From assembly GCF_023973165.1 (NCBI RefSeq), contig NZ_CP099547.1, forward strand, positions 1,302,001-1,366,000: DNA of 64,000 nucleotides, read 5' to 3'. How positions within the stretch are numbered: position 1 is the stretch's first letter; each line of letters starts with the position of its first letter. Below are positions 47,616 through 56,845 of the stretch, piece after piece. The translations under genes and the position numbers were made by a program. The stretch comes from Arcanobacterium pinnipediorum (GTDB lineage Bacteria; Actinomycetota; Actinomycetes; Actinomycetales; Actinomycetaceae). Under the pieces are notes generated by a model. The model was not told the origin of the DNA. It ran no database searches and saw nothing but the letters and a program-made list of their open reading frames with translations.

Positions 47616-48905
47616 TTATACATCTATATCATTCAGTTCGCGATAGTGGATGCCTGTGTATTGCATGGCGATAAGATCTTCAGGATGGCGCACACACAGG
47701 TAAATAACAGCTAGAAAACTCCATTCTAAAGGCTTCATCAATACCCAAACCGTATCAGCTGCCCATTTCGTTCTAATACGTTTCGCTAAATCAAAACCAT
47801 ACCGATCATAAAAGCCGCGAATCGTTCGATGTGTGCGAGGTAGCTGGTCAGAGATTACTTGTTCAAAAGCATTAGCTATCAGCAATTGCCGATTCACTAT
47901 AACGGGGTGTCCGTGGCGGATCCCACCCCGAATTGGCTTAACAAGTTCTTTGTGCCCACCAGCGGCTACTGTGCAAAGGTAGTGCTCATCAAAAAACACA
48001 TTTGGCGGCGAGATCTGCTGTGAAAAAGTCCAGCCACTGGTGTCTGTAAACGCTCTGATAAGTGCATGGGGGCCTTGCCCCAGTAACACCAATATCGCAT
48101 ACACTACTCCCAGCACTGGCAAAGTGATAAAGAAAGCCCACATGGGCCAGGTTTTCGCTTGCGTGAAATAATAGTTTAGGCGAGCGAGCATAGGATGAGT
48201 TTCAAACTTCACGGATCGATCTGCATCGAACACATGCGCCCGCACGGTAATGGCGATTGTTCTAGCGACAATCAGCACAAAAGCAACGGCGGGAATAAAT
48301 AGATAGAGATCTGTAAGCTGGCGGTATTCATAAATTTGTATTGTCCATATAACAACATAGGCAGTGGCGATATAGAGCATCCCAATCGCTAGAACCGGAA
48401 TGAGTGGCGGTAGCTTATCAACTGGTTTTAGCCATAGTGCATAAAATGCCACAAAACAAAGTCCAAAAAGAATGACAACCCATAGATAGTAATTGGGAGA
48501 AATTGGCGAATGACGCTGAGAGTTCAGCAATTGCTCTTGCCAACCAGCTGAAAACACCACGTCTTTATAGAAGAGGAGGTATAAAACATCGCACGCCAGA
48601 AGGAAACAGAGCGCCCACGTGTCATATCCAGGACGATGCGACTGCGCGGTTTTCCACCGTAAGGCTCGCACAACCAACATCAGCTGATATCCCAGCAGCA
48701 CCACCGGATAAACACACAGTAATGAAAACGCAACTAAAAACCCAAAACTGAAAAGTAGTAGGCTGAGGACTGTTCCTTCAGTCACTTCTCCCCACGACGA
48801 ATGCGCGAGGGCATACACCATAAATACGATGAGCACGACGAGGGTGAGAGCAAATGAAAGCACAAATTGAAATAGGTAGGGGTACGCTTTCGCAAATCTC
48901 CACAT
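47616..48905 (-). CDS. Multi-pass membrane protein, DUF6688-like
   Basis: 429 aa. Seven or more hydrophobic helices lie in residues 10-280, followed by a soluble C-terminal region (290-429) with distinctive text such as YLCTVAAGGHKELVKP, IVNRQLLIANAFEQVI and MKPLEWSFLAVIYL. From memory this C-terminal pattern resembles DUF6688 proteins of Firmicutes; I could not verify it. Function unknown. It stands alone between long gaps. Confidence 0.7.
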   Translation of the reverse strand: MWRFAKAYPYLFQFVLSFALTLVVLIVFMVYALAHSSWGEVTEGTVLSLLLFSFGFLVAFSLLCVYPVVLLGYQLMLVVRALRWKTAQSHRPGYDTWALCFLLACDVLYLLFYKDVVFSAGWQEQLLNSQRHSPISPNYYLWVVILFGLCFVAFYALWLKPVDKLPPLIPVLAIGMLYIATAYVVIWTIQIYEYRQLTDLYLFIPAVAFVLIVARTIAITVRAHVFDADRSVKFETHPMLARLNYYFTQAKTWPMWAFFITLPVLGVVYAILVLLGQGPHALIRAFTDTSGWTFSQQISPPNVFFDEHYLCTVAAGGHKELVKPIRGGIRHGHPVIVNRQLLIANAFEQVISDQLPRTHRTIRGFYDRYGFDLAKRIRTKWAADTVWVLMKPLEWSFLAVIYLCVRHPEDLIAMQYTGIHYRELNDIDV

Positions 48906-49173
48906 GGGCTAATCATACATCGTCTTGTTTTCAGCAGGTGGTAATGCTGTTCGCGAGGCATATACGTTAGCGATATCAGCTCACGATCCCCTGCCTGCTA
49001 ACCTGCAGACAAGACTACGAGCTCACTGTCTAACAACTAGGTTCAGTCACAACAACAGGGATCATTTCAAAACAAGCTGATCTGGCCAAGACGCCGAAGT
49101 TTTCGATACACAAGAAATTCGAGAAGATTTAACGTTACACAAATATGCAATATCTAGGAAACCCGAAAAGTAA
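48906..49173. other. Gene-free gap before the tmRNA terminator
   Basis: No coding frame or RNA is recognised. Two stretches (from 49009 and 49087) resemble the ACAAGAC-type degenerate repeats at 19260-19342. Presumed promoter of the upstream membrane-protein gene lies at its left edge. Confidence 0.5.
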
Positions 49174-49206
49174 AAGAAGCGCGAGCCAGTGTGGCTCGCG
49201 CTTCTT
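49174..49206 (-). terminator. Terminator of tmRNA
   Basis: 15-bp perfect stem (AAGAAGCGCGAGCCA and its complement), 3-nt loop, followed on the minus strand by TTACTTTT. It directly follows the tmRNA CCA end. Confidence 0.9.
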
Positions 49207-49208
49207 CA

Positions 49209-49588
49209 TGGTGGAGATGGGGAGAATTGAACTCCCGTCCGATAATGGGGAACCCAAGGCTTCTCCGGGTGCAGTCTGTTCATCGTTGTTTTTGGCTCCA
49301 GCACTCTAACAGACGTGTTGCTGACGAACCTAGCTACTTGGGAGTCGCCTAACGGTTAATAGCGAACCGCTAGTGCCAGTGGCTTTCAAAAACGACGCCA
49401 GAGTTCTCACGCGAAAGCAACGTGAGTCTGACGGATTTCATAGTAAATGCGCTCGCTCAGGCGGCGAGGGCGAAATCAGAGTTCTGCTTGTTGGCAGTTA
49501 TTTTTTCGCACAGATCGTTAAAGAGATAACTGTGCATCCTCTACCCGCTTCCCTTCGGTAATCACTACCGTCGAAACCGATCATCCCC
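49209..49588 (-). ncRNA. ssrA: tmRNA (transfer-messenger RNA)
   Basis: About 380 nt. The 5' end GGGGATGATCGGTTTCGACG and the 3' end ATCTCCACCA form the tRNA-like acceptor stem, and the T-arm GACGGGAGTTCAATTCTCC is present near the 3' end. The tag frame (49495 down to 49457) reads ANKQNSDFALAA then TGA, ending in the ALAA degron recognised by Clp-type proteases. A probable -10 (GATAAC) lies 6 nt before the 5' end. Its partner smpB is about 950 nt upstream. Confidence 0.95.
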
Positions 49589-49710
49589 TATTCAGTTATC
49601 ACCTCATGGCTACGTTCATCTCTTCACTAAACGAAACCACGAAACACACTGTTACGCCAGATTAACGCACAATACCTGCGTCGTCAAGTAGGAACGACGC
49701 TCGCCAATTC

Positions 49711-50472
49711 TCACACTAACTCGACGACGTCGGCAATAGAATCGTGAACAAAATCTGGCCGGAACGGGAACTTCTCGATATCTGCCTTCTTCGTCGAACC
49801 AGTGAGTACCAAATGGGTGCGCAAACCAGTTTCGACGCCGGCCAACACATCGGTATCCATCCGGTCACCCACGATAGCGGTCGACTCCGAATGCGCACCG
49901 ATCTTATTCAAACCATTGCGCAACATCACCGGATTGGGCTTGCCAACGAAGAACGGTGAACGTCCAGTTGCCTTCTCAATCAACGCAGCTACTGCCCCAG
50001 TTGCCGGAATATCTCCATCAGCTGACGGACCAGTATTATCCGGGTTGGTTGCAATGAAGCGAGCACCGTCTTGGATAAGGCGAATCGCCTTGGTGATCGC
50101 ATCGAACGAATAGGTGCGCGTCTCACCCAACACGACGAATTCCGGCTTGACGTCGGTCATGACGAAGCCTTCTTCATACAGCGCAGTAGTCAAACCGGCT
50201 TCGCCCACCACGTAGGCGCGACGCGAATCTGACTGCTTGGCTAAGAAACCTGCGGTGGCCAAGGCAGAGGTCCAAATATGGTCTTCTGGGACATCGAGCC
50301 CGGAGGTTTTCAGCCGCTCCGCCAAATCACGTTCGGTAAAGATCGAGTTGTTCGTCAAAATCAGATGCGGAATCTCCTTTTCTTGCAATCTTGCAAGGAA
50401 CTCCGCAGCTCCGTTTAACGCTTTGCCTTCGTGCACGAGCACGCCGTCCATATCAATTAACCATGACTTCAT
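49711..50472 (-). CDS. HAD-superfamily IIA phosphatase (NagD-like)
   Basis: 253 aa. Motif I DMDGVLVHEG (Asp8, Asp10), motif II LTNNS near 40, Lys near 178 (GKPNP) and motif III GDRMDTDVLAG near 200-210. Cap type C2A. It would dephosphorylate small phospho-metabolites (UMP, sugar or polyol phosphates) in the cytosol. It lies between smpB and tmRNA on the same strand. Confidence 0.92.
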   Translation of the reverse strand: MKSWLIDMDGVLVHEGKALNGAAEFLARLQEKEIPHLILTNNSIFTERDLAERLKTSGLDVPEDHIWTSALATAGFLAKQSDSRRAYVVGEAGLTTALYEEGFVMTDVKPEFVVLGETRTYSFDAITKAIRLIQDGARFIATNPDNTGPSADGDIPATGAVAALIEKATGRSPFFVGKPNPVMLRNGLNKIGAHSESTAIVGDRMDTDVLAGVETGLRTHLVLTGSTKKADIEKFPFRPDFVHDSIADVVELV

Positions 50473-50529
50473 ATGTCTAGGTCTATCATCTTTGAGCGAT
50501 CAATGTGTGCAGTTTCGCTATCGAAAAAA

Positions 50530-51072
50530 TTACTGACGCTGGTTGCGCCGAGCAATGCTCATCGCGCGCTGTGCCTCGCGCTCATCTTGACGACGGCGTA
50601 ACGTCTCGCGCTTATCCCACTCCTGTTTACCGTGAGCCAGCGCAATTTCCAATTTTGCCCGGCCGCGCACGAAATACAGTTCCAGGGGCACAATCGTTGT
50701 GCCTTTGGCTTTGACCTTCACACCCAGCTCGCGTAACTCATTGGCATGCAAAAGCAACTTACGTTTAGCAGTTGGCTTGTGGTTAGTCCACGAACCCATC
50801 GCATAGACCGGAATGTTCATCCCCACAACCCAGGCTTCGCCAGAGCGATCAATCTCAATCCAGGCTTCAGTTAGCGAGGCGCGACCAAGCCGCAGAGCCT
50901 TGACTTCAGTGCCGGAAAGCACAAGGCCAGCTTCGAAAACGTCGTCGATAAAATAATCGTGCCGTGCTTTCTTGTTGCGGGCAATAACCTGTTTAGCGTC
51001 CGCAGCCACCTTCGATTTTTGAGCTTGCGTGAGTTTGCCGGAGTTCTTCGCAGCGTTATTCTTCTTCGCCAT
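50530..51072 (-). CDS. smpB: SsrA-binding protein
   Basis: 180 aa OB-fold protein that delivers tmRNA to stalled ribosomes. Family motifs: RHDYFIDDVFEAGLVLSGTE, VPLELYF, and the C-terminal basic tail ending ARRNQRQ. The N-terminus has a Lys/Ala-rich extension of about 30 residues. It follows the M23 peptidase gene by 17 nt in the ftsE-ftsX unit. Confidence 0.97.
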   Translation of the reverse strand: MAKKNNAAKNSGKLTQAQKSKVAADAKQVIARNKKARHDYFIDDVFEAGLVLSGTEVKALRLGRASLTEAWIEIDRSGEAWVVGMNIPVYAMGSWTNHKPTAKRKLLLHANELRELGVKVKAKGTTIVPLELYFVRGRAKLEIALAHGKQEWDKRETLRRRQDEREAQRAMSIARRNQRQ

Positions 51073-51089
51073 GCGTTATCTCCTTGTCG

Positions 51090-52394
51090 TTAAAAGCCTG
51101 GCAGACCCATTGGGTTGATAGCCGTACCATTCTGCCATACTTCGAAGTGAACATGGCAACCGGTAACGCGACCGGTTGCACCCGAAAGCCCGATCAAGTC
51201 CCCTTGTGAGACCTGTTGACCTGGAACTACTTTGATCGCAGAAAGATGCATATGTGCAGTGACATAGGAACTTCCATTATGGATCCCGTGGTTGACATAG
51301 ACAATATTTCCGCCACCAATATCAAATTCGGTACTGGCCACCACGCCGTCTGCCGCCGCATACTGCGGATCGCCACACGCTGAAGCCAAATCAACACCTA
51401 AGTGCATCCGCTGATAGTTACCTAACGGATAGACTCGCATACCAAACGGCGAGGTCACAACGAGCGGCCCAGGAATTGGCGGATTTAACCACCCGCCGCC
51501 AGTTGTAGCATGTTGGGCTGATGCTCGGTTCGCGGCCTGGCGTTCTGCTTCTAAGCGTTCGGCTTCTCGACGGCGGTTTTCTTCGTCGATTGCCGCAATG
51601 CGAGCACTTGCAGCTGCTTGGGCTTGCTCGACTTGAGCTAAGGAGGCTTCGAATTCTGACTTTCGTTGCTCCAAGTTCTTCGTCTGCTCAGTGATCGAAT
51701 CAGCTAAACCTAGTAGTGTATCTTTGTGTTGTTGGGCGGCGCTGCGCGCTTTGTTTTGGGCAACAACTAGCGCATCGGATTGGGCTTTGAGTTCCGAAAT
51801 TCGATCTTCAACAGCTTCCTGGCGCGACTTGCGGTTCTTAGAACGCGCAACCGACTGGGTTGCCTCGGTAAAGGCAGCACTTTGCGTGCGCGTCAAGGTA
51901 GCGTTGACCCGGTATGCGTCAGTGAATTCTTTTGCCGACGCCGATCCCAACACCAAATCCAGCGCATTAGGCATCGTTTCACCACGGTAAGTTGCCCGGG
52001 CGATCTCGGCGAGCGTTTGTTTTGTTTGAACGGCTTGTTGCGACGACGACGACAGCTCACCAGAAATACTCGTTAATTCTTCTTGCGCAGATAAAAGCAA
52101 GGCAGCATTTGCTTGAGCCTGGCGTTGGGCGATCGCTAAATCGTTTTCTGCACTGGCCAACTCAGCTTCAGCCTGCGGGATTTGCGAACGAGTCTTTTCT
52201 AATTCGAGGAAAGCATCTTGGAGATTGACATCTAGGCCTTCCAAGGTGGAGGTAATTTCGCGTTGTCGTTGCGCATTTTGTTCTTGTTGATGAACTAAAT
52301 CATCACGCTCATCAGCCATTGCTGGAAAAACTAAGCCACCAGTAATGACTGTTAGTGCACACGTAAACGCAATTGATCGGCGTCGCAAACCCAT
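51090..52394 (-). CDS. Secreted M23 peptidase with coiled coil (EnvC-like)
   Basis: 434 aa. Signal peptide (MGLRRRSIAFTCALTV, ending AMA), two long coiled-coil stretches (about 30-115 and 155-280) and a C-terminal LytM/M23 domain. Zn ligands are present: HLGVD (HxxxD), and HVHFE (HxH), so it should be an active peptidoglycan endopeptidase rather than a degenerate activator. The frame extends 46 codons upstream, but ATG 52394 has AAGGG and a normal signal peptide. It starts 2 nt after the ftsX stop, so FtsEX probably controls it. Confidence 0.92.
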   Translation of the reverse strand: MGLRRRSIAFTCALTVITGGLVFPAMADERDDLVHQQEQNAQRQREITSTLEGLDVNLQDAFLELEKTRSQIPQAEAELASAENDLAIAQRQAQANAALLLSAQEELTSISGELSSSSQQAVQTKQTLAEIARATYRGETMPNALDLVLGSASAKEFTDAYRVNATLTRTQSAAFTEATQSVARSKNRKSRQEAVEDRISELKAQSDALVVAQNKARSAAQQHKDTLLGLADSITEQTKNLEQRKSEFEASLAQVEQAQAAASARIAAIDEENRRREAERLEAERQAANRASAQHATTGGGWLNPPIPGPLVVTSPFGMRVYPLGNYQRMHLGVDLASACGDPQYAAADGVVASTEFDIGGGNIVYVNHGIHNGSSYVTAHMHLSAIKVVPGQQVSQGDLIGLSGATGRVTGCHVHFEVWQNGTAINPMGLPGF

Positions 52395-52396
52395 GA

Positions 52397-53311
52397 TTAA
52401 ACCCTTGTGTAACGGCGTAGCGCGAGGAACGAAGCAAAAGCTGAAATCAGAATAGCTGCGCTTAACAGCCACGGAGCTAAGAGTAAGACGTCGTGTGCAG
52501 AAACGATTTTCAGCCACGAATCGGCAAACCATTTGTGAACAAAGAACTCTACAACCACGTACAATCCGCTGATTGCGAGTAGCGCACCGATTAGCGAAGA
52601 AATGACACCTTCGAGAATGAACGGAGCTTGAATAAATGAATTCGATGCACCCACGTAGCGCATGATCTCAGTTTCGTTACGCCGAAACATTGCTGATAAG
52701 CGAATAGTTGCCGGAATCAGTAGTAGCGAAACAACAATCATAATCGCGGCAAGGATCGTGGCGATGAGGGTGAACCGGTTTAACATGTTGAACAACGGTT
52801 TGAGCTGTTGGCGTTGATCGACAACCGATTCAACTCCTTGGCGACCCGAAAGCATCTCCGAAACAACCGCGATATCGTCTTCGCTTGGATCAGAAAGCTT
52901 TAACCGGAAGGACGACTGCATCAGCTCTGCATCGATAGTGTCAGCCCAAGCGGTGTCTGCTAGCTGCTTGCGGAAGGATTCATACGCATCTTCTTTAGTT
53001 TCGAAGTATATCTGTTCGATATGCTGGGCAACTTCCCCTTTTTCAAGGAAGCTACGTAGTTCATCGATCTGGGTTTGGCTGGCTTCACCGCCGGCACATG
53101 CGGCACTCGTTGACTGCGGCGGACACATGAACACTGAGACTTCGACCTTGTCATACCAGTCGTTTTTAGCTGACTCGATTTGTTCTTGGAACAAGATCGC
53201 TGCACCGACAAAGAGCAGGGAGACAAAGGTTACGAGAACTACTGAGGCCATCATGGACGTGTTCTTCCGCAAGCCTTTCCAGACTTGAGAAAAAATAAAA
53301 CCGATACGCAT
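52397..53311 (-). CDS. ftsX: Cell-division ABC permease-like protein FtsX
   Basis: 304 aa. Four transmembrane helices: one near 20-42 and three in 175-300. A large extracellular loop (43-165) contains two Cys (CPPQSTSAAC) and would bind the hydrolase. It partners FtsE to activate peptidoglycan hydrolysis at the septum. Start overlaps the ftsE stop by one base. Confidence 0.95.
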   Translation of the reverse strand: MRIGFIFSQVWKGLRKNTSMMASVVLVTFVSLLFVGAAILFQEQIESAKNDWYDKVEVSVFMCPPQSTSAACAGGEASQTQIDELRSFLEKGEVAQHIEQIYFETKEDAYESFRKQLADTAWADTIDAELMQSSFRLKLSDPSEDDIAVVSEMLSGRQGVESVVDQRQQLKPLFNMLNRFTLIATILAAIMIVVSLLLIPATIRLSAMFRRNETEIMRYVGASNSFIQAPFILEGVISSLIGALLAISGLYVVVEFFVHKWFADSWLKIVSAHDVLLLAPWLLSAAILISAFASFLALRRYTRV

Positions 53312-54000
53312 TACCGGGCACCTCCATATTGACCGCGCTCTTGATCACGCGTCATTTGACCATTAACTAGCTCTACAACACGTTTGCGTAGCTGATTAAC
53401 AATTTCTTGATCGTGAGTTGCCATCACGACGGTTGTACCCTGGCGATTAATGCGATCGAGCAAGCGCATAATACCTAAGGCAGTATTGTGATCGAGGTTT
53501 CCAGTTGGCTCATCGGCAAGGAGAATTTCTGGGCGATTGACCATCGCGCGTGCGATGGCTACTCGTTGCTTTTCACCACCAGACAGTTCATGCATTCCAC
53601 GCTTTTCTTTGCCGTCTAATCCCACAAGCTCCAAAACTTGTGGCACCTCTTTCATGATCGCGTGGCGCGGCCGGCCGATGACTTTCATCGCCAACGCAAC
53701 GTTGTCAAAGACGTTTTTATCTGTTAGGAGGCGGAAATCTTGGAAAACCGTACCGATTTTACGGCGCAGGAACGGCACGCGGCGAGATGAGACAGTGGAG
53801 AGGTCTTTACCTAACACATGTACTCGACCAGAGGTTTGCCGTTCTTCGGCCAAGATCAGGCTCAACATAGTGGATTTACCTGAGCCGGAGGCGCCAACAA
53901 GGAAGACGAAGTCACCGCGCTCAATATTGAGGCTGACTTGGTCTAACGCCGGGGCTGCGCCACGGGCATAGATTTTTGTAACGTTGTCAAACGTAATCAT
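53311..54000 (-). CDS. ftsE: Cell-division ATP-binding protein FtsE
   Basis: 229 aa. Walker [10 protein letters not shown] at 36-44, signature LSGGEKQR near 140, Walker [13 protein letters not shown] near 160. First gene of ftsE-ftsX-M23-smpB; separated from prfB by 178 nt, which shows no hairpin. The ATPase drives FtsX conformational change in division. Confidence 0.96.
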   Translation of the reverse strand: MITFDNVTKIYARGAAPALDQVSLNIERGDFVFLVGASGSGKSTMLSLILAEERQTSGRVHVLGKDLSTVSSRRVPFLRRKIGTVFQDFRLLTDKNVFDNVALAMKVIGRPRHAIMKEVPQVLELVGLDGKEKRGMHELSGGEKQRVAIARAMVNRPEILLADEPTGNLDHNTALGIMRLLDRINRQGTTVVMATHDQEIVNQLRKRVVELVNGQMTRDQERGQYGGAR

Positions 54001-54178
54001 GAATGAGGCTCAATCTACTTCGGGTACATTCTCCATACACCCTAGTGCGCTATCTATCTCCGAGCAGTGCGACGCGCCGAGGCGACCGCTTTGACAGCTA
54101 GGTGTTGTTCACACTAATGACGTAACCGCTACGCGAGCAAACTTGCTACTAAACCAAAGTGAGGCGCACTAGCACACG

Positions 54179-55312
54179 TTATTGCGCATCATCATGCATT
54201 TGGCCGTGACGCCACCGAATACCTGCAGCAATGAAGCCGTCAATATCGCCGTCGAAGACCGCATCGGCATTGCCTACCTCGTGACCTGTGCGCAGATCTT
54301 TGACCATTTGGTAAGGGTGTAACACGTAGGAGCGCATCTGGTCTCCCCACGCACCCTTGACATCGCCGGCAAGTTCTTTCTTCATCGCTGCTTCTTCTTC
54401 ACGACGACGTAGCAACAAGCGCGATTGCAAAACACGCAAGGCTGCTGCCCGGTTTTGAATCTGAGACTTTTCATCTTGCATAGATACGACAATGCCAGTT
54501 GGAATGTGGGTCATCCGCACGGCAGAATCGGTGGTGTTAACCGACTGGCCACCAGGTCCTGAGGAGCGGAAAACATCAATTTTCAGCTCGCTATCTGGAA
54601 TATCGATATGATCGGTTGTTTCAATCAACGGAATAACTTCCACTGCGGCGAAGGAGGTTTGGCGCCGACCTTGGTTATCGAATGGTGAAATACGCACAAG
54701 ACGATGTGTTCCAGCTTCAACTGTTAACGTCCCGTAGGCATACGGAGCTGAAACTTCAAAGGTCGTGGATTTTATTCCGGCTTCTTCAGCATAGGAGGTA
54801 TCCAAAACTTTGGTGGCATATCCGCGTCGCTCTGCCCAACGCAGATACATTCGTTGGAGCATCTGAGCCCAATCAGCTGCATCGACTCCTCCGGCACCGG
54901 AACGAATAGTAACAACTGCATCGCGCTCGTCGTATTCTCCAGAGAGCAAGGTCTTGATTTCAAGTTCTGATAGATCTGCTCGAACTCGCTCCAGCTCACC
55001 ATCGACTTCTGCGAGGAGCTCTGCACCCATCTGCGGGTCTGTTTGCGTCTCTTCAACCGCCATCTGATAGAGCGTATCAAGATCTGCGATACGCTGGCGC
55101 ATCTTCGCCACCTGCTCAATTTCTGATTGAGCATGAGAAAGTTTAGATGTTACCGCCTGGGCTTGTTCTGGGTTATCCCACAAATCAGGCGCACCTGATT
55201 TCTCCGTCAGATCAGCGATCTGCGCTTCGAGCGCAGTCACGTCCGTTACCGCCTCAATCTGTGAAAAAGATTGGCGGAGTTCTTCAATTTCAGCTAAATA
55301 ATCAGTTGCCAC
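54179..55312 (-). CDS. prfB: Peptide chain release factor 2
   Basis: 377 aa. The catalytic GGQ motif is in [17 protein letters not shown] near residue 250, and the stop-recognition region falls between about 190 and 220. It releases peptides at UGA and UAA. The frame is continuous from ATG: no programmed frameshift site as in E. coli. It lies upstream of ftsE on the same strand, an arrangement common in actinobacteria. Confidence 0.97.
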   Translation of the reverse strand: MATDYLAEIEELRQSFSQIEAVTDVTALEAQIADLTEKSGAPDLWDNPEQAQAVTSKLSHAQSEIEQVAKMRQRIADLDTLYQMAVEETQTDPQMGAELLAEVDGELERVRADLSELEIKTLLSGEYDERDAVVTIRSGAGGVDAADWAQMLQRMYLRWAERRGYATKVLDTSYAEEAGIKSTTFEVSAPYAYGTLTVEAGTHRLVRISPFDNQGRRQTSFAAVEVIPLIETTDHIDIPDSELKIDVFRSSGPGGQSVNTTDSAVRMTHIPTGIVVSMQDEKSQIQNRAAALRVLQSRLLLRRREEEAAMKKELAGDVKGAWGDQMRSYVLHPYQMVKDLRTGHEVGNADAVFDGDIDGFIAAGIRWRHGQMHDDAQ

Positions 55313-55330
55313 GCGTCCTAGTCTACGCTA

Positions 55331-55762
55331 TTACCGAGCTACAAACTCCAATCGAGCAGACGAAGTTGCACACATTTCAATTGTTTTGTGCAGATTTAAG
55401 AACTGTGGGCCGAGCACAACATCGACGTCTCGGCATAGTTGAATCGAGACCGTGTTATCTTCAAGCAAACCGATATCAACTACTCGATCACCTTGAGTAA
55501 ACATCTGGGAGTGAGCCGCCACATACTCAGCAAGATGGCTGTGATCGTAACCAACTTCTCCGCTCAAATAGTAATGGCTATCTGAAATATATTGTGCAAT
55601 CCGCAATGCGTGGGCATCAGTGTCTGCGAGTAGATCTTTACGAAGGTTGTGAATATTGACTGCTGCGCCTACAACAAGGATGAGGCTAATGAGGAAAATC
55701 CAGATTCCTAATCCAAGGATCAAAAGATTGCCTTCTTCGGTATGCCGGTTAGCGCTGTTCAT
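55331..55762 (-). CDS. Tad-locus pseudopilin/TadG-like membrane protein
   Basis: 143 aa. N-terminal EEGNLLILGLG then a hydrophobic helix (about 13-38), and a helical to mixed extracellular part with two Cys. The EG boundary followed by a helix resembles prepilin-type cleavage, but residue +5 is not Glu. Last of a seven-gene Tad locus, overlapping the previous gene (ATGA). Ends 18 nt before the prfB start on the same strand. Confidence 0.75.
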   Translation of the reverse strand: MNSANRHTEEGNLLILGLGIWIFLISLILVVGAAVNIHNLRKDLLADTDAHALRIAQYISDSHYYLSGEVGYDHSHLAEYVAAHSQMFTQGDRVVDIGLLEDNTVSIQLCRDVDVVLGPQFLNLHKTIEMCATSSARLEFVAR

Positions 55763-56247
55763 CGTCGTTGCCTAAAGAGATCTACTGGCATTGATTGAGT
55801 TGCATCAACTAAAACGCTAACTCCGATCACAGGTAGTTCGATGAGGGCTGACACACTCACGCTTACCTCATTTCCTGGGGTTAGGCATGGCACAGTAGAA
55901 CATGTTATTGCCACCTCGAGAGGCTCATCATATCCGCGCTGTTCCCAAATCTCAGTAGCCAGCGCCACCTGCGCCTCACGATCAACACGCTCAGCGCGCA
56001 CGATGTCTCGTGCCACGTCGCGCGCTGCCGCTTCAACACCAAATTGAGCCCCCAGAATCGTGCTCAGGCAAATCAGCAAGATTAAGGCTGGACTAATAAT
56101 AACAACCATAATGCCAACGAATTCCACAACAGCATTTCCTGGTTCGGCTCTAGTTGCTGCGCCACAATACGATCCCCGGCGTTGGTAACGGGGAGTATGG
56201 AGGTAGCTCTTAGCGGTGATGCTCAGGTGGTTATTCAACCGGCGCAC
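55759..56247 (-). CDS. TadE-like pseudopilin
   Basis: 162 aa. A basic N-terminal region of about 35 residues, then the prepilin-like AEPGNAVVEF with Glu at +5, and a hydrophobic helix (about 44-68). An extracellular domain with a Cys pair (ITCSTVPC) follows. GTG start with AGAGGTG upstream, overlapping the previous gene by 17 nt. It is the only pilin-like protein of this locus that keeps the canonical Glu. Confidence 0.8.
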   Translation of the reverse strand: MRRLNNHLSITAKSYLHTPRYQRRGSYCGAATRAEPGNAVVEFVGIMVVIISPALILLICLSTILGAQFGVEAAARDVARDIVRAERVDREAQVALATEIWEQRGYDEPLEVAITCSTVPCLTPGNEVSVSVSALIELPVIGVSVLVDATQSMPVDLFRQRR

Positions 56248-56593
56248 GCGAACGCACCTCTATCGTCACCGGCAATATCAGGCCCAACACCGGAGCTGGA
56301 GCTGAGGCAGAAACTTCGACCCAACCATTTCCATAGCTCACCTCAATATCGGCAGCGAAATGTTGCGGCAAGGTTGCGGTAATCATCTCAGCTGTTCGAT
56401 GGCGTGCAATAGCCTCATTGGCGCCCACAAGGCCAGCAGTACGTGCCCCCAACGCAACCGAATCACTCATGACTTCGCGCGCAAACCACGTCAAACCCAG
56501 ACTAACCAGCGTTAGCGAAACGAGCAGAAGTAACCCTACGGTTGCCGTAAAGCCCACCACCGCGTTTCCTGGTTCGCTTCCTATCCTTTTCAC
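56231..56593 (-). CDS. TadE-like pseudopilin (2)
   Basis: 120 aa. Begins GTG overlapping the upstream TGA (GTGA): MKRIGSEPGNAVVGF then a hydrophobic helix. Prepilin-like cleavage is plausible after the Gly of SEPG, though the +5 Glu is replaced by Gly. Mature part about 90 aa with a beta-rich C-terminus. A longer frame reaching to 56707 overlaps the small pilin gene and is rejected. Confidence 0.75.
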   Translation of the reverse strand: MKRIGSEPGNAVVGFTATVGLLLLVSLTLVSLGLTWFAREVMSDSVALGARTAGLVGANEAIARHRTAEMITATLPQHFAADIEVSYGNGWVEVSASAPAPVLGLILPVTIEVRSRAPVE

Positions 56594-56799
56594 GAAATAT
56601 TGGTCACTCTGCTGATAGCGTCTTCGAAGAGCGAGGTCAACGCTGGCCCCACAGTCGTCCACAACAAGACGACCAACGCAGCTGTCATGAGTGTAATCAT
56701 GACCCAACCGGGAACATCTCCGCGTTCCCGGCGCTCAAGGTTCTGCGATTGCACCGTTCGACGATAGATCCGAAGAAACCATGTAGATATAGATGACAT
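56590..56799 (-). CDS. Small Flp-pilin-like protein
   Basis: 69 aa with one hydrophobic helix (about residues 33-52) after ERRERGDVPGWV, and a short C-terminal tail. The size, single helix and location fit the Flp pilin (DUF4244-like) of an actinobacterial Tad system. GDVPGWV lacks the usual Glu at +5. GAAAGG precedes the ATG. An 18-nt hairpin separates it from tadC. Confidence 0.72.
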   Translation of the reverse strand: MSSISTWFLRIYRRTVQSQNLERRERGDVPGWVMITLMTAALVVLLWTTVGPALTSLFEDAISRVTNIS

Positions 56800-56827
56800 T
56801 ATTATACCTTTCGTATGTAAACATTTC

Positions 56828-56845
56828 CTGGCCGAGGTAGGCCAG
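56828..56845 (-). other. Small intercistronic hairpin between tadC and the pilin gene
   Basis: CTGGCC gaggta GGCCAG lies right after the tadC stop, about 30 nt before the pilin start. It could be a processing or stability element raising pilin message. Confidence 0.4.

Noticed and set aside
54179..55312. Programmed frameshift in prfB
   Set aside because: The reading frame is open from ATG to stop, with no early in-frame TGA.
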